Shown piece after piece: positions 16,973 through 25,035 of a stretch of 64,000 nucleotides of DNA (the stretch's first letter is position 1; each line of letters starts with the position of its first letter). The translations under genes were made by a program, and so were the position numbers. The stretch is taken from positions 62,001 to 126,000 of the forward strand of contig NZ_JABUBU010000005.1 of NCBI RefSeq assembly GCF_019834675.1, given 5' to 3'. Source of the stretch: Rhodococcoides corynebacterioides. GTDB taxonomy: Bacteria > Actinomycetota > Actinomycetes > Mycobacteriales > Mycobacteriaceae. The notes beneath the pieces are model-generated. The model ran no database searches, was not told the origin of the DNA, and saw nothing but the letters and a program-made list of their open reading frames with translations.

Positions 16973-18400
16973 GTGCACTTGAATCCACGGGCAACGGCGA
17001 TCGGTCGCTGTTCTGCCGCAATCGGTGTCGGCGCTGTCGTAGTCGGAATGGCACTCGCATCGAATGCGGTAGCGATCGCCTCACCGTTGTCGGTCGTCCC
17101 GATCGAGCCAACTGCCGCGGTCACATTGCCGCCGGAATTGGATCCGTTCTACTCACCACCGTCCGGGATTGTTGCCGATGCAGCGCTCGGTCAGGTTCTG
17201 CGTGCCCGGACGATCACTCCTGCTGCCCTGAGTGCGTTGCCGATCAACGTCGAAGCGTGGCAACTGCTCTACCGCACCTCGGACAGTCAAGGCAATGCGA
17301 TCGCCACAGTGACGACCGTCTTACGGCCGCGCGGCGATGCACCTGCGGGAGGACGGAAGTTGCTGTCCTACCAAATCCAGGAGGACTCGACCGCTCAATA
17401 CTGCGCACCCTCCTACGTGATCCAGCACGGGTCCATTCCGGCAGACTTCGTCAACTCCGCGGAATCCCTGACGGCGATCTCGGCCGGGGTATCCCAGGGG
17501 TGGACTGTGGCTCTGCCCGACTATCAGGGCCCGAACTCTGCCTACGGTGCACCGGTCATCGCCGGACAGGCCACGCTCGATGGCATCCGTGCCGTGCAAA
17601 GCTTCGAACCGGCCCAGCTAAACGGAACTGCCACGCCGACGGCGCTGTGGGGATACTCCGGCGGAACCATTCCCACCTCATGGGTCGCTGAGAACGCTCA
17701 CCTTTATGCACCCGAACTCAACATCGTCGGCACAGCCAGCGGCGGTGTCGCACTTGCCGATGTCGAACGAGTGGTGCGGCACAACACCGGTGGCGTGTGG
17801 GCAGGTCTGGTATCGCCGACGTTGATCGGAATCGGCCGGGAGTATCCCGAGGTGCAACGTGTACTCGACGCTCGAACAAATGACTTCGGGCGCACCGTCA
17901 ATGCGGTTAAGAGCGCGTTGTGTCACCCACAGGGGACGAATCTGTTTCCGGGTTACGACTACCTCGGGACCTACATCGGTGACGAAGATCCATTGGAAAT
18001 TCCGGAGGTGAAGTCGGTTATTGCCGAGGTCAGCCTGGGTCATCACACACCGACGATGCCGGTGTTCATCTACCACGCACAAAACGACGAGATCATTCCC
18101 AGTGCAGGTACCGACCGACTGGTCGACAAGTACTGCCAGGACGGCGACGCTCAGATCACGTACGTGCGGGAGGTCCTGGCCGAGCACATCAGTGGGTTCA
18201 TTTCATCGTTGCCGACCGCTTTCATGTGGATCCAGCAGCGGATGAACGGTGACCCGGCCCCGAACGGGTGCGCGATCACTTCACCCATCTCCACGCTCAC
18301 CGCCGACGGCGCACTGCAGCAGGTCGGCGACGTCCTCGGCGACATCGCAGGAGCAGCGAGCGGGCGCGCCATCGGAGCCGGGACATTCGGGGGCTCGTAG
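16973..18400 (+). CDS. Secreted triacylglycerol lipase, LIP family
   Basis: A GTG at 16973 follows GGGGAG at 16961-16966 and gives 475 residues with a signal peptide (hydrophobic residues 14-38). The alpha/beta-hydrolase elbow is ALWGYSGGTIPTSW (Ser at about 229), the acid is in YHAQNDEIIP and the His is in AEHISGF. These are the three landmarks of secretory lipases of the LIP family (PF03583), and 475 residues is close to the usual length. Actinobacteria secrete such enzymes to hydrolyse triacylglycerols or other esters. A TetR regulator follows 9 bp downstream in the same direction, so the two probably form a self-regulated cargo operon unrelated to transfer. Confidence 0.85.
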   Translation: MHLNPRATAIGRCSAAIGVGAVVVGMALASNAVAIASPLSVVPIEPTAAVTLPPELDPFYSPPSGIVADAALGQVLRARTITPAALSALPINVEAWQLLYRTSDSQGNAIATVTTVLRPRGDAPAGGRKLLSYQIQEDSTAQYCAPSYVIQHGSIPADFVNSAESLTAISAGVSQGWTVALPDYQGPNSAYGAPVIAGQATLDGIRAVQSFEPAQLNGTATPTALWGYSGGTIPTSWVAENAHLYAPELNIVGTASGGVALADVERVVRHNTGGVWAGLVSPTLIGIGREYPEVQRVLDARTNDFGRTVNAVKSALCHPQGTNLFPGYDYLGTYIGDEDPLEIPEVKSVIAEVSLGHHTPTMPVFIYHAQNDEIIPSAGTDRLVDKYCQDGDAQITYVREVLAEHISGFISSLPTAFMWIQQRMNGDPAPNGCAITSPISTLTADGALQQVGDVLGDIAGAASGRAIGAGTFGGS

Positions 18401-18409
18401 AATGAATGT

Positions 18410-19036
18410 ATGGCCAAGACCGCTCAACGTTCGTACGCCGGGCTTTCCGCCCACGATCGGCGAATCGAACGCAGAGTGAAGTTCATCGATGCGGCCTTCA
18501 CCGTTTTCGCGACTACAGGGTTTGCCGCCAGCAGCGTCTCCGAGATTTGCAGCAAGGCGAACCTCTCGACCCGACAGTTCTACGAGGAATTCACGGGGAA
18601 AGAAGACATCCTCAGTGCGGCCTACGGTGAGGTCAACCGCAACGCCGAGACTGCAGTGGCGGAAGCTGCCGCTACCGTCTCGGCGGAACCGCTCGAAACT
18701 CGCCTGACCACCATCATCCGGGCCTACCTCACGAACATTCTCCGCGATCCACGCCACGCCCGAGTAGCCTTCGTCGAGGTCATTGGGGTCAGCGACAGCA
18801 TGGAAGTGCAACGACAATCGAGGGTCGATGCGTGGATCGATCTGCTCAATTCTCTGATTGCTACCGAAGTCGACACGGGGGAACTCCCCGCACGCGACTA
18901 TCGATTGACCTGGATCGGGTACATCGGTTCCGTGAACGCCCTGGTCGTTCACCGCACCACGAAGTCACCTCGCACGAGCGTGGACGATTTGGTGTCCGAA
19001 CTGGTACGCCTTGCTCGCACCGGGGTGCTGAGCTGA
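18410..19036 (+). CDS. TetR-family regulator
   Basis: A 208-residue protein. The N-terminal helix-turn-helix spans about residues 22-68, with FIDAAFTVFATTGFAASSVSEI and the recognition helix NLSTRQFYEEFTGKEDIL, as in typical TetR proteins. The rest is a helical ligand-binding domain with RDPRHARVAFVEVIGVS, reminiscent of TetR members that sense fatty-acid-like compounds. It lies 9 bp after the lipase stop, so the pair is probably one transcript. The likely ligand is a lipase product or substrate, which is inference from position. No palindromic operator stood out in the lipase upstream region. Confidence 0.85.
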   Translation: MAKTAQRSYAGLSAHDRRIERRVKFIDAAFTVFATTGFAASSVSEICSKANLSTRQFYEEFTGKEDILSAAYGEVNRNAETAVAEAAATVSAEPLETRLTTIIRAYLTNILRDPRHARVAFVEVIGVSDSMEVQRQSRVDAWIDLLNSLIATEVDTGELPARDYRLTWIGYIGSVNALVVHRTTKSPRTSVDDLVSELVRLARTGVLS

Positions 19037-19314
19037 CGTCTTTCCTGTGGACCGACATAGCAGGAGCCGGTCGACGAACATGGAATGTACGGACCCGATA
19101 AATGCACTACTTGGTCGACGAACTACCGCCGAGGGAGGGCCGCGTAGCCCGGGGCGCAGGCACATGTGTGCCGGCGGCTCATCGCCTGCATTCGCGCCAC
19201 CTCGCGCGGGACAAGCCCACCTTCTAGTAAATCCTCCGCATACCTCCGTATTTCGGGTTATCGAGCGAACCGACCCCGTCAGCAGCTTTCTGGTTGTTCC
19301 ACTGAACGAGAGAG

Positions 19315-19878
19315 CTACTTGGTTCTTCGGTTAAGAGTTCCGGCGGCGTCCACGACGGCGCTATGTGCCATAGATAGTTCGGATGTTCGCACGTAGGTAG
19401 GTGCTGTTCGCCATAGGCCAAGAACCGGCCAGTCGGAATGGTGTCGCGACCACCATTGAACTCCGTCCCAAGCCATTCCTGTCATTGTCGTTTGGTTGTA
19501 TAGTTTCTGAGCCCACCGCTGGGTTACCGTGCGGTTGCGCGTGACTACTTGTGTTGGTCGAAGCCCGACGTCAACTAGCGCCTGCGCATCATCTAGATCA
19601 ATGATTTTGCAGTCATCGTGAACTGAATAAGTGTGTAGTGCATAACGAGCACCAGCAATAGCCCGGAAGTCGAACATGACCTCCTGCCACTCTGTATACC
19701 TCGCAAATACTTCGCCGACCGCACCAGCTTCGGTGCGCGATAAGTACCAGACGTCGTAAATTCCGGCATTGTCCACTCGCCCGTACCCTTGCGCTGGTTT
19801 GTGCAGGTAAGAGGGGTGCCCAGGTTGCGACGAGTCCGCGGCAGCGGATGAGTAAGGTGCAATCCGATAGAGTAGCAC
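19315..19878 (-). CDS. RES-domain toxin (NAD+-degrading family) paired with the bL12-antitoxin fusion
   Basis: A 187-residue protein from a GTG at 19878 that shares one base with the stop of the upstream gene (TAGTG), so the two are translationally coupled. RES landmarks are GYGRVDNAGI (Arg 34), VWYLSR (Tyr 45), VGEVF (Glu 56) and a Ser in WWSRHHSDW near residue 144. Characterised RES toxins such as MbcT and Res destroy cellular NAD+ (MbcT by phosphorolysis). Length is typical (about 150-230). Codon use is more AT-rich than in flanking genes, pointing to horizontal origin. The order antitoxin then toxin is the usual one for Xre/MbcA-RES modules. Confidence 0.8.
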   Translation of the reverse strand: MLLYRIAPYSSAAADSSQPGHPSYLHKPAQGYGRVDNAGIYDVWYLSRTEAGAVGEVFARYTEWQEVMFDFRAIAGARYALHTYSVHDDCKIIDLDDAQALVDVGLRPTQVVTRNRTVTQRWAQKLYNQTTMTGMAWDGVQWWSRHHSDWPVLGLWRTAPTYVRTSELSMAHSAVVDAAGTLNRRTK

Positions 19879-20639
19879 TATGCGTAGACTCCATATGCGT
19901 CTGACCGTATGGCGGCAATTACCGTTTCGGTTTCGCCAAGATCGAGCATCTGCAATGGTGAACTAAAATTTAGATGGCCGTTTGGTGTTCGTAGCCAGTC
20001 ACTGAAGAGTGCACGGTTCCAGTACTTAGTAAATTCGGAACCTACTATTTGGATCCGACCCAGTTGAGATAGGCGGTCGTGGTCGGCCCGGATCCCTGTT
20101 GGTGATAATTGACTGCTTTCGATGCCTAGGCTCGCCGCCGCGGCAGCGGGGCTTCCAAGCAATTCGACAAATTGACCCAGCACAGCTGTTAATTGCGCGT
20201 TGACCGTCTCGGATCTTGCCGCCCTGTTGGCGGGCGAAGATTTTTTTACACGGACCAGTGCGCCTGCTTCCGCAAGTTTGACCTTAGCGGCCTCGGCTGC
20301 CTTTCTATCGACTCGCGTAAACAAGGCCTTCGGAGCGCTCTCGACGATGTCCTTGGCTTCTTTGATGCCCAGGCCAGAAACGACCTCACGAACGACCTTG
20401 ATGACCTGGATCTTCCTGTCGCCGGCGCCCTCGAGGACGAGGTCAAACTGGTCCTGCTCTTCAGCCGCGTCGGCGGGAGCAACAGCTCCGCCGGCAGCAG
20501 CAACGGCGACGGGGGCAGCTGCGGTGACCTCGAAGGTCTCCTCGAATGCCTTCACGAATTCGCTGAGCTCCAAGAGGGTCAGTTCCCTGAACTGATCCAC
20601 TAGTTCGTCCGACTGAATGCGTGAACGCCAGTCCGTCAT
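19878..20639 (-). CDS. Ribosomal protein bL12 fused to an MbcA/ParS-like antitoxin domain
   Basis: A 253-residue protein from ATG 20639. Residues 11-40 ([19 protein letters not shown]) are a bL12 N-terminal dimerisation/bL10-binding domain, 41-62 an Ala-rich hinge, and 63-132 a full bL12 C-terminal domain with [13 protein letters not shown] and [14 protein letters not shown], the face that contacts translation GTPases. After a linker, residues 147-253 ([16 protein letters not shown] ... [15 protein letters not shown] ... [14 protein letters not shown]) follow the C-terminal pattern of MbcA/ParS antitoxins that accompany RES toxins. The ATG was chosen because TATAAT stands 6 nt before it, implying a leaderless mRNA; the frame is also open to an ATG at 20741. 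Function as antitoxin is inferred from the RES gene directly downstream. Confidence 0.8.
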   Translation of the reverse strand: MTDWRSRIQSDELVDQFRELTLLELSEFVKAFEETFEVTAAAPVAVAAAGGAVAPADAAEEQDQFDLVLEGAGDRKIQVIKVVREVVSGLGIKEAKDIVESAPKALFTRVDRKAAEAAKVKLAEAGALVRVKKSSPANRAARSETVNAQLTAVLGQFVELLGSPAAAAASLGIESSQLSPTGIRADHDRLSQLGRIQIVGSEFTKYWNRALFSDWLRTPNGHLNFSSPLQMLDLGETETVIAAIRSDAYGVYA

Positions 20640-20645
20640 TCCGAG

Positions 20646-20651
20646 ATTATA
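20646..20651 (-). promoter_or_regulatory. TATAAT -10 box, leaderless promoter of the bL12-antitoxin/RES operon
   Basis: Read on the minus strand, a consensus TATAAT ends 6 nt before ATG 20639, so transcription should begin at or next to the A of the start codon. No good -35 hexamer is seen at 16-19 nt upstream. The position decides the start codon, since the ATG at 20741 would lie upstream of the transcript. Confidence 0.55.
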
Positions 20652-20739
20652 GCGTTGGGTCGACTCTGCGGCCGAGGAATCACCATCCGACGGCCGGTAC
20701 GTTGGCTTGGGTGGCGATTCGGGCTTCCTCGACCCGGCC

Positions 20740-21163
20740 ATGGCATTCGAGGGCGCGTTCAGTGAAGACGACCTTAGGCGGCTTTGAGAAGCGGTCGGTT
20801 TGGCTCACGGAAAGCGCCCGTTCGACAGATCAGCCGGTGTTGGTGCCCGTCGCACCTGGTTGGACGGCTGGTGCTCGCCATTCGGAACCATCGCGGCCGT
20901 ATGACTCGACGGTCGCTGGCCGTACTCGCTGACTGGGCGGGTTGCGAGGACCCCGGACGTGGCGCTGGTGAACAGGTAGAGCGCATTCCGGTCCGGTACG
21001 CGGCAGCTGTGAACACAGGTCATAAAGCATCCGCGAATCTGTAACGGTGTAGACCATCGGTTGCAGCAGCCCTGAGGCCTGGGCTCTGACGTCGATCGCC
21101 GATGGTCTACAGCCGGCGCCAACGAGTCGTGCGGTCCGCGACGCAGTTCGTTATGCTCTGACC
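20740..21163 (-). other. Interval without a recognisable gene
   Basis: All six phases hold open frames of at most about 100 codons with biased, low-complexity composition and no ribosome sites. I looked for a transposase or integrase remnant and cannot support one. The last 15 bases (TTATGCT at 21150-21156) probably contain the promoter of the leader RNA that follows. Confidence 0.4.
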
Positions 21164-21299
21164 GTTCGACCGTCGATGAGGGTCACGGTCGAGCGTCCAC
21201 CCAGCAGCGACCACCGTCGCCGCCCACGGTTTTGTCGTGGGCTGCGTGTTCGGTGTGGTGTCGCGGGCTGGCCGACGCTCCCAGACAAGGCCCCGTCTC
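21164..21299 (+). ncRNA. Structured 5' leader RNA, copy 1
   Basis: The first 36 nt (21164-21199) are identical to 42681-42716. They form a hairpin with an 8-bp stem, TCGACCGT/ACGGTCGA, around CGATGAGGGTC. The following GAGCGTC (21191-21197) can pair with GACGCTC at 21274-21280, closing an inner region that holds a hairpin GCCCACG/CGTGGGC. From the repeat to the start codon is 136 nt, against 138 nt in copy 2. A -10-like TATGCT at 21151-21156 would start transcription near the first repeat base. It leads the coupling-protein operon. A cis-acting regulator (ligand-, protein- or antisense-controlled) is inferred. Confidence 0.55.
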
Positions 21300-22016
21300 A
21301 TGACGCTCCCCTTTCTCGACCGTCCTTCGTCCTCGCCCCGCTTGTCGGCGGCGCAGCGCCGCACCCTGACTCGGGTCGGCTACCGCATCGGCGTGCAGGC
21401 TGCGATCGACGCACTGACACGCCGCGACATCGGTGACCGCCTCGCACACGCCCGCGCCGCCGAGACCGGCCGCTACGCCGCACACCGCATCGAACGCCCC
21501 GCTGCCGCCTACCGACGCGCTCGTCGAGACGTCACTCGTGAGAGCGACCTCGATTCGGATCGTCTGCTGCGCGCCGCGATCCGGGCCGGCATCGCCAGCG
21601 AGGTGTCCGCCGCCGCCACAGCCCACTACAACGCGGAGGGCACCGGCGAGGCCATGCACGCCTGGACCACCGCGATCGCGCACGCCGACGCCTGGAACTC
21701 GGTTCTCGAGGACGCCGGCATCGACCTTGACGAGCTGCACGAGGAACTCGACCTCGACACCGCCGACGATCCCGGCGTCGATGCATTCGTCTCCGACCCC
21801 GCCGTCGACGCCGAGCAGGAAGCGGCAGTGATGGCCGACGCCCAAGCCGACACCGTCGCCGGAGTGCGTCCCGGTACCGACGTCACCACCGCCGAGCTCG
21901 CCTCCCCAGGGCCGGTCGCCGACGCTGCACCCGCGCAGAACGCGAACCACGGCCGCTCCCTGCCGGCACCTGCGTTCGATCACGCCACCCACATCGACCA
22001 GGAGGTGTCGCTGTGA
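21300..22016 (+). CDS. Hypothetical helical protein, first gene of the coupling-protein operon
   Basis: The ATG at 21300 is the last base pair block of the structured leader and gives 238 residues. The first 150 residues are helical and rich in Ala and Arg (LTRVGYRIGVQAAIDALTRR, RAAIRAGIASEVSAAA); the last 80 are acidic and probably disordered. No membrane segment, nuclease or ATPase motif is visible. It overlaps the following gene by GTGA. I do not recognise it; as the lead gene of the operon that carries the coupling protein it may be a DNA-processing accessory. Confidence 0.6.
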   Translation: MTLPFLDRPSSSPRLSAAQRRTLTRVGYRIGVQAAIDALTRRDIGDRLAHARAAETGRYAAHRIERPAAAYRRARRDVTRESDLDSDRLLRAAIRAGIASEVSAAATAHYNAEGTGEAMHAWTTAIAHADAWNSVLEDAGIDLDELHEELDLDTADDPGVDAFVSDPAVDAEQEAAVMADAQADTVAGVRPGTDVTTAELASPGPVADAAPAQNANHGRSLPAPAFDHATHIDQEVSL

Positions 22017-22480
22017 ACGCCACCCGCACCCGCACCTCGGCAGACGCTGGAGCCCCCGGCGCTTCGGCAACGCTGCAGTTGAGCCTCGTCTTCGGCTTCG
22101 CAGCCCTGGCCGGCGCCGCCTACGGCGCACTGCGCGCCGGGCATGCCCTCAGCGGCACCGAAACGCCGGTCCCCGACAATCCGTTCCAGGCGCTGATCGA
22201 GGTCGCCGACGGCACGCTGGTGTGGCCGTTCGCCTCGACCCTCGTCCTGATCGCGGCCGCGGCCGTCCTGGTCTTGTTTCTCATCGGTCTGACTCCGACT
22301 CGTCGACGCGCGCCCCGACCGACGACCACTGCCAACAAGCGGTGGCTGATCGACGGCCCAGCGGTTGCCCTGTCCGCACCGGTCACCGGTAAAACGTTCG
22401 CCTTTCCACGCCCGCCGGGTGCCGTCTTCTCCCTCGACGCGACCCCGACCGCGGGCCGCGACGGCGGTGATGCGGCGTGA
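22013..22480 (+). CDS. Truncated TraG/VirD4 paralogue: N-terminal membrane domain only
   Basis: The GTG at 22013 overlaps the previous stop; 155 residues. It starts MNATRTRTS and continues LVFGFAALAGAAYGALRAGHAL, NPFQALIEVADGTLVWP, matching the start of the coupling protein just downstream (MNATRTPTS, LVLGFIALVAAAYGALRAGHAL, NPFQALIEVATGKLVWP). Both membrane segments are kept, but after residue 97 it diverges into 58 unrelated residues and has no ATPase. The next gene overlaps it by GTGA, so it is maintained in the operon. It may mix with the coupling protein in the membrane, or it may be a relic of a tandem duplication. Confidence 0.7.
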   Translation: MNATRTRTSADAGAPGASATLQLSLVFGFAALAGAAYGALRAGHALSGTETPVPDNPFQALIEVADGTLVWPFASTLVLIAAAAVLVLFLIGLTPTRRRAPRPTTTANKRWLIDGPAVALSAPVTGKTFAFPRPPGAVFSLDATPTAGRDGGDAA

Positions 22481-24393
22481 ACGCCACCCGCACCCCCACC
22501 TCGAAAGGCGCCGGAACCTCCGGCGGCTCGTCGACGATCCAGTTGGCCCTCGTCCTCGGGTTCATCGCCCTGGTCGCCGCCGCCTACGGCGCATTGCGCG
22601 CCGGGCACGCCCTCACCAGCACCGGCGCATCGATCCCAGGCAACCCGTTCCAAGCGCTGATCGAGGTCGCCACCGGGAAACTGGTGTGGCCGACCGTGTC
22701 CACAGTGCTGCTGGTTCTCGGCACGCTGGCTGTCCTCGCTCTGGTGTTCCTCGCCGGGTACCTGCGCCGGCAACGGCGCGGACCGAGTGCGTCGATCGAC
22801 GCCCGAGCCAAGCTGATGGCTTCGCCCTCGCAGTTGACTGGGGTGACCGGCAAACAGGCCCGCGACAAGGCGCGGCGACTGCGGCCCGAGCTGGCCGAGG
22901 TCACCGACCGCAATCTCGAGGCCCGCGACATCGGAGTCGTGGTGGGACGCACGGTCGTCGGCCGCAAGGACGTGTTCATGTCGTGGGAGGACGTCCTGCT
23001 CGCCGTCGCCGGCCCTCGCATGGGTAAGACGGCGGCGTTGGCGATCAACGCCCTGTGCTCGGCACCCGGCCCCGCCTTGTTCACTTCGAACAAACGCGAC
23101 GGCCACGACCTCACCCGCGGCGTGCGTGAGCAGGTCGGGCGAGCGTGGCGATACGACCTGCAGAACATCGCCGACAGTGACCGGGCAGCCGGAGACGGCT
23201 TCTGGTGGAACCCGCTACACGGCATCGACCGCATCGTCACCGCCCGCAAGCTCGCCTCGTACTTCGCTGCGGCCGGCCGGGAATCGGGCTCGAAGGTCGA
23301 TTCCTACTTCGACGGCGGCGCGCAGGAGTTGCTGGCGCAGATGATCCTGGCTGCCGCGGCCGGAGGCGGCGATCTGCTCCACGTCTACGGGTGGCTGTCG
23401 GAGGAAGACAACGAACTGCCCCAACGCATCCTGGAAGAACACGGCCACCTCGTCGTCGCCAAGCGGCTGCGGGCCACCGCCGGGTTGAACCAGCGTCAGC
23501 GTGACGGTCTGTACGACATGGCCCGCCGGTTCATCGGCCTGCTCGAAGAACGCACCTACGCGATGAGCGTGGTCCCTCCCGTGCGAGCGGAACTCACGCG
23601 GCCCGGCCTGCGCGACACCGACATCGGTCGGGTGCAGTACCCGCATGCCATGCCCGAGTTCGTGATCGACGACTTCGTCGCTGGCACCGACACCCTCTAC
23701 GCCTTGTCGAAAGAAGGGCCCGACTCCTCGGCGGCATTGACGACGGCGCTGATCGGATCGATCGTCGACGCCGCGCAGCGGCGGGCGAGGGGAAGTCGGG
23801 GTGGACGGTTGCCGGTGCCGATGCTGGTGGTGCTCGACGAGGCCGCGAACGTGTGCCGCCTGCCGGAGCTGCCCGCCTGGTACTCGCACCTCGGCTCGCA
23901 GGGCATCTGCATGATGGCCGTCATCCAGAACCTCGCCCAAGCGCAGAACGTGTGGGGCCCCGAGGGCGTCAAGCAGCTCCTCGATGCCGCCAACTTCCTC
24001 TGGTACGGCGGCGGCATCAAAGAACGCAACACCCTCGCGGATCTGTCCGCACTGGTCGGTGACCACGACGTCGAACGCTGGACGACCTCGCGCAGCGGCG
24101 GCGGTCTCGGCGGTGGGTCCAGCTCGAAGAGCCAGTCCTGGTCGCGTGAGCCGATCCTGCCCGTCGACGACCTGGCAGCACTGCCCAACACCCGTGCGCT
24201 GGTGCAGATTTCGGCGAACCACCCGGTGCTGGTGGAGAAGCTCTACTGCAACGAGGGCCCCTACAAGGACCGGATCGCCGACTCCAACACCCGCTACGGC
24301 ATCCCCGGTGTCCTGCCCGTCGCCCTCGGCGGCGACGAGGACGCGGTGGTCGACCATTCGGGCAACGACGAGCCGAAGGAGCCGTTCCTGTGA
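22477..24393 (+). CDS. Type IV coupling protein, TraG/VirD4-like ATPase
   Basis: A 638-residue protein from GTG 22477. Two membrane spans at about residues 22-45 and 75-97 precede a cytoplasmic motor with Walker A AGPRMGKTAALAI (about 178-190) and Walker B PMLVVLDEAANVCRLPEL (about 449-466). QGICMMAVIQNLAQAQNVWG follows, the glutamine-rich strand typical of VirD4/TraG proteins, and the C-terminus ends acidic. Coupling proteins bring the relaxase-DNA complex to the secretion channel. Its operon, separate from the channel operon, also carries the leader RNA, DUF4913 and the methylase-helicase. Length is normal for the family. Confidence 0.9.
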   Translation: MNATRTPTSKGAGTSGGSSTIQLALVLGFIALVAAAYGALRAGHALTSTGASIPGNPFQALIEVATGKLVWPTVSTVLLVLGTLAVLALVFLAGYLRRQRRGPSASIDARAKLMASPSQLTGVTGKQARDKARRLRPELAEVTDRNLEARDIGVVVGRTVVGRKDVFMSWEDVLLAVAGPRMGKTAALAINALCSAPGPALFTSNKRDGHDLTRGVREQVGRAWRYDLQNIADSDRAAGDGFWWNPLHGIDRIVTARKLASYFAAAGRESGSKVDSYFDGGAQELLAQMILAAAAGGGDLLHVYGWLSEEDNELPQRILEEHGHLVVAKRLRATAGLNQRQRDGLYDMARRFIGLLEERTYAMSVVPPVRAELTRPGLRDTDIGRVQYPHAMPEFVIDDFVAGTDTLYALSKEGPDSSAALTTALIGSIVDAAQRRARGSRGGRLPVPMLVVLDEAANVCRLPELPAWYSHLGSQGICMMAVIQNLAQAQNVWGPEGVKQLLDAANFLWYGGGIKERNTLADLSALVGDHDVERWTTSRSGGGLGGGSSSKSQSWSREPILPVDDLAALPNTRALVQISANHPVLVEKLYCNEGPYKDRIADSNTRYGIPGVLPVALGGDEDAVVDHSGNDEPKEPFL

Positions 24394-24797
24394 CCACTGA
24401 GCACGAGCACGACAACGACGACTCGGCCGTACCGCCGACCCTGGTGTTCGAGTCGATGGCGGTGTGGTTCGACCGATGGTTCTCGGTCACCGTTGCCCGC
24501 CGGCTGTCGGGGACCGCCGGTCGGGGTCGGGTGTTCTGCCCGCAGTGGTGGCGTCACGACGAGGTGGTGGGACGCCTGCGTGACCTGTGGTTGGCCTGGG
24601 AGAAAGCCAAGGCGAGCGACGACCGCGGCGCAGGGTCGGCGTGGTGGCTCCACGATGCCGACCCGACGCTGCGGGTGCTGCTCGACGCCGAAGCCGGCCC
24701 GATGTACCAGTGCACCCGCGACAACCACGTCGATACCCGGCCCCTGCAGGCGACTCTCGTCGCCCCGCCGCCGGGATGGTTCGACGGTCTCGACTGA
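24390..24797 (+). CDS. DUF4913-family protein
   Basis: A 135-residue protein from GTG 24390 (GTGA overlap with the coupling-protein stop). FCPQWWRHDEVVGRLRDLW and later GSAWWLHDADPTLRVLLD match the DUF4913 signature (C-P-x-W-W ... WW ... DP...L), a family widespread on actinobacterial mobile elements beside coupling proteins. Its biochemical role is not known. The conserved aromatic pairs suggest a compact soluble domain. It is followed by a strong hairpin, so it may be the last gene of this transcript for part of the message. Confidence 0.75.
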   Translation: MTTEHEHDNDDSAVPPTLVFESMAVWFDRWFSVTVARRLSGTAGRGRVFCPQWWRHDEVVGRLRDLWLAWEKAKASDDRGAGSAWWLHDADPTLRVLLDAEAGPMYQCTRDNHVDTRPLQATLVAPPPGWFDGLD

Positions 24798-24840
24798 CAG
24801 ACCCGCCGCACCGTCCCTGACACAAACCAACCGTGAGAGA

Positions 24841-24870
24841 CCCTGGTGGGTCCTGCAAGACCCACCAGGG
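24841..24870 (+). terminator. Perfect 12-bp hairpin after the DUF4913 gene
   Basis: CCCTGGTGGGTC at 24841-24852 and its exact complement at 24859-24870 are separated by CTGCAA. There is no T-run, as is common for actinobacterial terminators. It lies 44 bp after the DUF4913 stop and about 100 bp before the next genes. Confidence 0.7.
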
Positions 24871-25035
24871 CCATGTGGCCGGACTCGCGCTCCGGCCGAC
24901 GACGACGTTAACGACCACCGCCCCGTCGTGGGCGGCCCGGTCGACTCGTCCGACCCCCAGGAGCGCACCCCGTGGCCACCACACCCGATGACAACCAACT
25001 CGATTTGTTCGCCGACGCAGAGGACAGTGACAGCC

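Noticed and set aside
20740-21160. Possible transposase remnant downstream of nothing and upstream of the leader RNA
   Set aside because: Frames such as the one ending NRPLLKAA look vaguely transposase-like, but no DDE motif, inverted repeat or consistent phase could be found.
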